In this document: positions 51,694 through 55,576 of the stretch, in pieces
Numbering within the stretch: position 1 is the first letter of the stretch
Layout: every line of letters starts with the position of its first letter
NCBI GenBank assembly: GCA_025353105.1
Contig: JANXRG010000063.1
Span: forward strand, 1-55,576
Direction of reading: 5' to 3'
Length of the DNA: 55,576 bases
Source of the DNA: Verrucomicrobiota bacterium
GTDB lineage: Bacteria > Verrucomicrobiota > Verrucomicrobiia > Chthoniobacterales > SZAS-18
Program-made: the position numbers and the translations under genes
The notes under the pieces: generated by a model
The model's database searches: none
Told to the model about the DNA's origin: nothing
The model's input: the letters and a program-made list of their open reading frames with translations, nothing else

Positions 51694-53877
51694 CTACGGA
51701 ATCTGTTTCGGTTGATAATCCTTCATCCCGAATTGCCACATCATGAAAGCATACGCATCGGCACGTTCCTGCAGCCGCTGCGTCTTCGTGGAACCGACGC
51801 CGTGTCCCGCCTCGTAGTCGACGCGAAAGATCACCGGCTTGCCGCTTGACGAAGCCGCCTGGAGACGCGCCGCAAACTTGGCCGATTGCCACGGCTCGAC
51901 GCGCGGATCATTCGCGCCATGCGTCACCATGACCGACGGATATTTCACCCCGTCCTTCACGTGCTGGAGAGCATCCATGTCATACAGCGCCTTGAATCCG
52001 TCCTCGGTCTGAACGCTGCCAAACTCCGGGATATTCGGCACCCCGTTGGGCGTGGTTTCCATCCGCACGGCGTTCACACAGCCGACGCGAGGGAAGGCGA
52101 CCGCAAACAATTCCGGCCGCTCCGTGATCGCGCGCCCAATCAAGATGCCGCCGGCGCTCGTCCCCTCACCGGCGAGCTTCGAGGGCGATGTGTAGCCTTT
52201 TTCGATCAGGTATTCCGCGCAGGCGATGAAATCCTTCCACGTGTTCGGTTTCGTCTTTTGAAAGCCCGCGCGATACCAGGCTTCGCCTTTCTCGCCGCCG
52301 CCCCTCACGTGCGCATAGGCCGCGATGCCGCCCTTCTCGTACCACGCGTACATCGATTGATCGAAAAACGGGTCGTACGTGATGCCGTAAGCGCCATAGC
52401 CCGTCAGCCACGTCGGGTTGGACCCGTCGAGTTTGACGCCTTTTTTGTGGATGATGGACAGGGGAACCATCGCGCCATCGTGCGATTTCACCTGCACCTC
52501 CTCGGCGACCAGATCGGGCGGCGCGTCGTAGGGTCCTTTCGTCACCAGCGGCAACTCCGTCGTCTTCTTTTTTGCCGGGTCATAAACGTAGGCGCCGCCA
52601 TAATCGACCCACGCGGCCAGATCGACGAGCACCCCGGGCAGGCGCGGATCGCTACCGGCCAGATTCACCGACCCCGCCAGCGGCAGCGCCACCATCTGCG
52701 GCTTCGACCTGCCATCGTAGGCGACCCGGGTCACCCGACCGATGCCGCCATCGAGCCATTGCACGTAGAGCGCGTCCTGGGCCGCCGAGAGATTCTTGAT
52801 GATCGCCTTCCCCTCCGGCACCGCCACCGTCGCCTGGGCGAGGTCGGGTTTCTTTAACGACGTCCGCAGGATCTTGAAGAGGGGCGCGTCCTTGTGCGAC
52901 ATGAGGAAAAGCGAGTCCCCCTTGATGCCGAAGTTCGTGATGTCGTCCGAGAAATCACAAACCTTCATCCACGGAATGTTCGCCTGCCCGAGCGCCGACG
53001 TGGGCGCGATGTAGAGCGAGCTTTCGTTCTGGACGAAGTTGGTCACCATCCCGACCATGTAGGGCTCGACTGGATGCACGAAGAGAAACGGTCCCTGCGG
53101 CGGATCCAGCTTCGGCGAGCCCGGCACGTCAATGCCCAGCACCACGGAATCCTTGTCCGCATCCGTTCCCAACTTGTGCAGGTACACCTTGCTCCGCTGG
53201 TATTTCTCGATCGGCGGAGCTCCTTCGGCGAGTTTTTGCAGCCGGTTGTAAACGAACCCGCTGCCGTCGGGCAGCCAGCTCACCGCTGGAAACTGGCAAC
53301 GATCAATCGGCTCGCCGATCGGCTTTCTGGTCGCCGTCTCCACGACGTAAATCGGCGCGTCCTCGGAGCCGCTCTGCGAAATGCCGTATGCGACGCATTT
53401 CCCGTCCCACGACGGCACAAAATAATTCAGCGCATGGGGCTTGCCGGTTCTGGCGCGAAACTCCTCGGGGTCGGCGAGTAGCTGCTCCTTCCCGTTGATG
53501 CCCTCACGCATGTAAAGCTTCGCCACATCTTCGGTCGCGAGCCGCTTGCGATAAAAGAGCTTGCCGTTGGCCAGCCGGAACAGGCCGCCAACCTTGGCTG
53601 GCACGGACGCGTCCAGCTCCAGCATGCGCGAGAGAAACGCGTCGCGACCAGGAATTTGCCGGAGCGCAGCCTTGGCAAATTCCGCCTGGCCCTTCATCCA
53701 CGTTTGGACTTCGTCGCTCTTGAGATCCTCCATGTAGCGATAGGGGTCGGTCACCTTCGTGCCGAAGTAATCGTCCACGACTGGCTTCACCGGCGCCACC
53801 GGCGGCGCGGTTTGGGCGAGCGCAGGCGTCGCAGCGATGAAGGCAAGCAGCGCAAAGCGAAAGATGGAGAGAATCAT
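51694..53877 (-). CDS. Prolyl oligopeptidase family serine peptidase
   Basis: A 727-residue S9A-type enzyme that cleaves short peptides after proline. It begins with a signal peptide (FRFALLAFIAATPALAQ), so it is periplasmic. The N-terminal segment VVDDYFGTKVTDPYRYMEDL is the family start, and a beta-propeller spans about residues 90-430. The catalytic domain carries Ser in LAGEGTSAGGILIGRA (about 573), Asp in THGANDPRVEPWQ (about 655) and His in DYEAGHGVGSTKT (about 690). The ATG at 53877 gives the signal peptide; upstream in-frame starts would add an unlikely Ala-rich leader. It is divergent from the membrane-protein gene. Confidence 0.93.
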   Translation of the reverse strand: MILSIFRFALLAFIAATPALAQTAPPVAPVKPVVDDYFGTKVTDPYRYMEDLKSDEVQTWMKGQAEFAKAALRQIPGRDAFLSRMLELDASVPAKVGGLFRLANGKLFYRKRLATEDVAKLYMREGINGKEQLLADPEEFRARTGKPHALNYFVPSWDGKCVAYGISQSGSEDAPIYVVETATRKPIGEPIDRCQFPAVSWLPDGSGFVYNRLQKLAEGAPPIEKYQRSKVYLHKLGTDADKDSVVLGIDVPGSPKLDPPQGPFLFVHPVEPYMVGMVTNFVQNESSLYIAPTSALGQANIPWMKVCDFSDDITNFGIKGDSLFLMSHKDAPLFKILRTSLKKPDLAQATVAVPEGKAIIKNLSAAQDALYVQWLDGGIGRVTRVAYDGRSKPQMVALPLAGSVNLAGSDPRLPGVLVDLAAWVDYGGAYVYDPAKKKTTELPLVTKGPYDAPPDLVAEEVQVKSHDGAMVPLSIIHKKGVKLDGSNPTWLTGYGAYGITYDPFFDQSMYAWYEKGGIAAYAHVRGGGEKGEAWYRAGFQKTKPNTWKDFIACAEYLIEKGYTSPSKLAGEGTSAGGILIGRAITERPELFAVAFPRVGCVNAVRMETTPNGVPNIPEFGSVQTEDGFKALYDMDALQHVKDGVKYPSVMVTHGANDPRVEPWQSAKFAARLQAASSSGKPVIFRVDYEAGHGVGSTKTQRLQERADAYAFMMWQFGMKDYQPKQIP

Positions 53878-54108
53878 AAATGAGGAATTTCCGGGAAGAG
53901 TTTCGGCGGCGCGGGAATCTGCCGTCGACGCTGCAAACGGCGCCACGGAGATTGGACCGCCGTCTCCCGATCCCACAATCAAAAAACCGATCGCGCGAGC
54001 CGCGCGGCGAGATTCTCGCAGCATCGGCGCGCTGGCCAGAGTTCCGGCGCCGGAACAGACGCAATCTGCGGCCTCGGTTTGACGCCTCCGCTATCGTGAG
54101 CGTCGCCC

Positions 54109-54852
54109 ATGAACGAATCCCGGAAATGGCGCTCCCGCGCCCGCGCCGCGCTCGAAGGCTACTTTAAGAAGCGCAGTTTTCCCCGGCTCATGCTCGGGCT
54201 CATCCTGCTCGTGACCGGATTGGCGGGCGGGGCCGTTTCCTACGGGTTGCGGCACGCAGGCGTCGCGCCGATGTGGCTCCGTTATCCCGTGGCGGTGCTG
54301 GTGGCTTACGCCGTGATGCTCGCGCTGGTGCGTCTGTGGATCGAGATCGAGCAGCGGCGCTTCGACCCAGACGATCCGGTCGTGCGCGAGGCGATTCGAC
54401 GCATCGAAGAAAAGGATCTCGCGGCCGAGGCAGAGCGATCCGGCCCAGACGTCGCGAAGGCCGGAACGGCCAGCAAAAAAAGCGGTTTCGATCTCGGCAA
54501 TCTCGATGGCTGGACGGATCTAAGCGGCTGCGGGGACGTGGAAGGCTGCATCCCGCTGTTGCTCGTCGGCGTGGTTCTTGGCCTCGTCGCCGTGCTCGGC
54601 ATCACCCTTGCGGGCGCGCCGGTGCTCCTCGCGGAAATTTTCCTCGACGCTTTTTTAATCGGCGCGCTCTACCGCCGGCTGCGCGTCCCCGCCAAGGAGA
54701 ACTGGCTCGCAACGGCCGTCCGCAAAACCTGGAAATCAGCCCTCATCACCGCCGTCCTGCTCGGCCTCGGTGGCGGCGTCCTGCAATACCTCGCGCCCGG
54801 TGCGCATTCGATTGGCCAAGCCATCCGCCAACTCTGGCACCAGTGGCGTTGA
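54109..54852 (+). CDS. Membrane protein of unknown function
   Basis: A 247-residue protein with an N-terminal basic segment and about five hydrophobic helices: LMLGLILLVTGLAGGAVSYG, YPVAVLVAYAVMLALVRLWI, IPLLLVGVVLGLVAVLGITL, PVLLAEIFLDAFLIGALY and SALITAVLLGLGGGVLQYL. A charged linker (RRFDPDDPVVREAIRRIEEK) lies between helix two and three. No family is recognised. Divergent from the prolyl oligopeptidase with a 231-bp spacer in which I see no further feature. Confidence 0.7.
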   Translation: MNESRKWRSRARAALEGYFKKRSFPRLMLGLILLVTGLAGGAVSYGLRHAGVAPMWLRYPVAVLVAYAVMLALVRLWIEIEQRRFDPDDPVVREAIRRIEEKDLAAEAERSGPDVAKAGTASKKSGFDLGNLDGWTDLSGCGDVEGCIPLLLVGVVLGLVAVLGITLAGAPVLLAEIFLDAFLIGALYRRLRVPAKENWLATAVRKTWKSALITAVLLGLGGGVLQYLAPGAHSIGQAIRQLWHQWR

Positions 54853-54895
54853 GCCGCGGACTCTGTTTCCTCAAGCCGTGCCGTCTGGCTCGGTG

Positions 54896-55519
54896 TCAAT
54901 CTGCCGATTTCTCGACCGTGTCCGGCGGCGGGATCGCCACCGGTCCCTGCCCCTCGGGATGCAATCCCTTGAAGGGGGCGTAATGCGCGCGGATTTTTTC
55001 CATGTCCGCATAGATGTCACCCGTCGGCCAGAGCAGCGACCCAAGACCGCCACGCTTCCGACCGTAATCCAGATAGCACAGCGCGATGGGAACCCCGGCG
55101 CTGTGTGCAATGTAATAGAATCCCGACTTCCAGTAAGGTCGCGCCGCGCGCGTGCCCTCGGGCGTAAACGCGAGCATGATCTCCTTGTTATCCTGGAGGG
55201 CGCGGACCGCCTGCATGACCGCGTTCGTGGCGCGTGACCGGTTCACCGGCACGGCGCCCAGCCAGCGGCACAACCAGCCGAATGGCGGGCGGAAGAAACT
55301 CGATTTCACGAACCACTTCGGATTGATCCGCAATTTCAACGCCAGGATGATGCCAACCGGCACGTCCCAATTCGAGGTGTGCGGAGCCACCGCGACGACT
55401 AGTTTTTTCACGTCCGGCACGACCCCCTCGGCGCGCCAGCCGGTGAGACCGCGCAGGGCGGCCGCGATGACCCGCAAAATCGGGGTGACGAGCGGGGTGT
55501 TGAAAATGGTGACAGGCAT
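54896..55519 (-). CDS. Lysophospholipid acyltransferase (PlsC-like)
   Basis: A 207-residue acyltransferase that would acylate lysophosphatidic acid or a similar acceptor. The HxxxxD motif is VAPHTSNWDVPV, and the second is FTPEGTRAARPYWKSG, with RSR and VPIALCYLDYG nearby. There is no long membrane anchor. The ATG at 55519 starts MPVTIFNTPLVTPILR. The convergent upstream gene ends 43 bp away. It may feed the lipid-modifying operon at 35-41 kb. Downstream of its start (55520-55576) I see nothing before the window edge. Confidence 0.9.
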   Translation of the reverse strand: MPVTIFNTPLVTPILRVIAAALRGLTGWRAEGVVPDVKKLVVAVAPHTSNWDVPVGIILALKLRINPKWFVKSSFFRPPFGWLCRWLGAVPVNRSRATNAVMQAVRALQDNKEIMLAFTPEGTRAARPYWKSGFYYIAHSAGVPIALCYLDYGRKRGGLGSLLWPTGDIYADMEKIRAHYAPFKGLHPEGQGPVAIPPPDTVEKSAD

Positions 55520-55576
55520 TCTGTGGCTAGGTCGCCGGCTTGAGGGGGGAGAGACCGGACGCGACGCATATTTCTG

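Overview
The window is GC-rich, densely coded DNA with no rRNA or tRNA gene that I can see. A PEP-CTERM-type tail, a Tat-exported GH109-like oxidoreductase, a PagL-like outer-membrane protein, Shine-Dalgarno-poor gene starts and many short intergenic inverted repeats suggest a Gram-negative Verrucomicrobiota bacterium, perhaps Opitutales. This placement is inference; no marker gene settles it.

Left part (1-9.2 kb): a TPR-rich exported protein running off the left edge, miaB, an aldehyde dehydrogenase, a PEP-CTERM protein, a large acyl-CoA dehydrogenase and a FAD-dependent oxidoreductase. From 9.2 to 14.9 kb lies an electron-transfer module: a membrane Fe-S oxidoreductase (EtfD-like), an acyl-CoA dehydrogenase, EtfB and EtfA. 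Together these would move electrons from acyl-CoA oxidation to the quinone pool. An IR-bounded unit with a nonsense-interrupted GxxExxY (PD-(D/E)XK-like) gene sits inside this module. From 14.9 to 26.1 kb come a lipoprotein, polyphosphate kinase, a GH109-like protein, a DsbA-like protein, an SDR, a CbpM/CbpA chaperone pair with a MITE-like element just upstream, a GNAT acetyltransferase, a polyphosphate-type glucokinase and a two-gene permease system.

From 26.2 to 31 kb is an accessory region: a RelE-type toxin-antitoxin pair with a damaged-looking toxin start, a displaced copy of the 3' end of a flavoprotein gene, an AT-richer segment with an unknown small gene and a cyclase-TPR gene resembling those of rhizobia, the intact flavoprotein gene, and about 0.5 kb of nested palindromic repeats. 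Then follow cardiolipin synthase, a DUF3016-like protein, a frameshifted SDR remnant, an MDR oxidoreductase and a DUF2237 protein.

From 35 to 40.9 kb a tightly overlapping minus-strand operon encodes a hydrolase-methyltransferase fusion, a PAP2-dual-specificity phosphatase fusion, an MGDG-synthase-type glycosyltransferase and a GH1 glycosidase: a probable membrane-lipid module. From 40.9 to 45.7 kb is a complete branched-chain amino-acid-type ABC importer (K-H-M-G-F order), with a VapC fragment between K and H. The right end holds an exported protein, an MFS exporter, an ABC-F ATPase, a PagL-like protein, an EamA transporter, a prolyl oligopeptidase, a membrane protein and a lysophospholipid acyltransferase.

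The main unexplained signal is a set of intergenic inverted repeats built from short reiterated words (7.7-21 kb), one pair of which brackets the GxxExxY gene. Similar architecture, with other words, forms the 30.5-31.0 kb block and the 22.4-22.7 kb MITE-like element.
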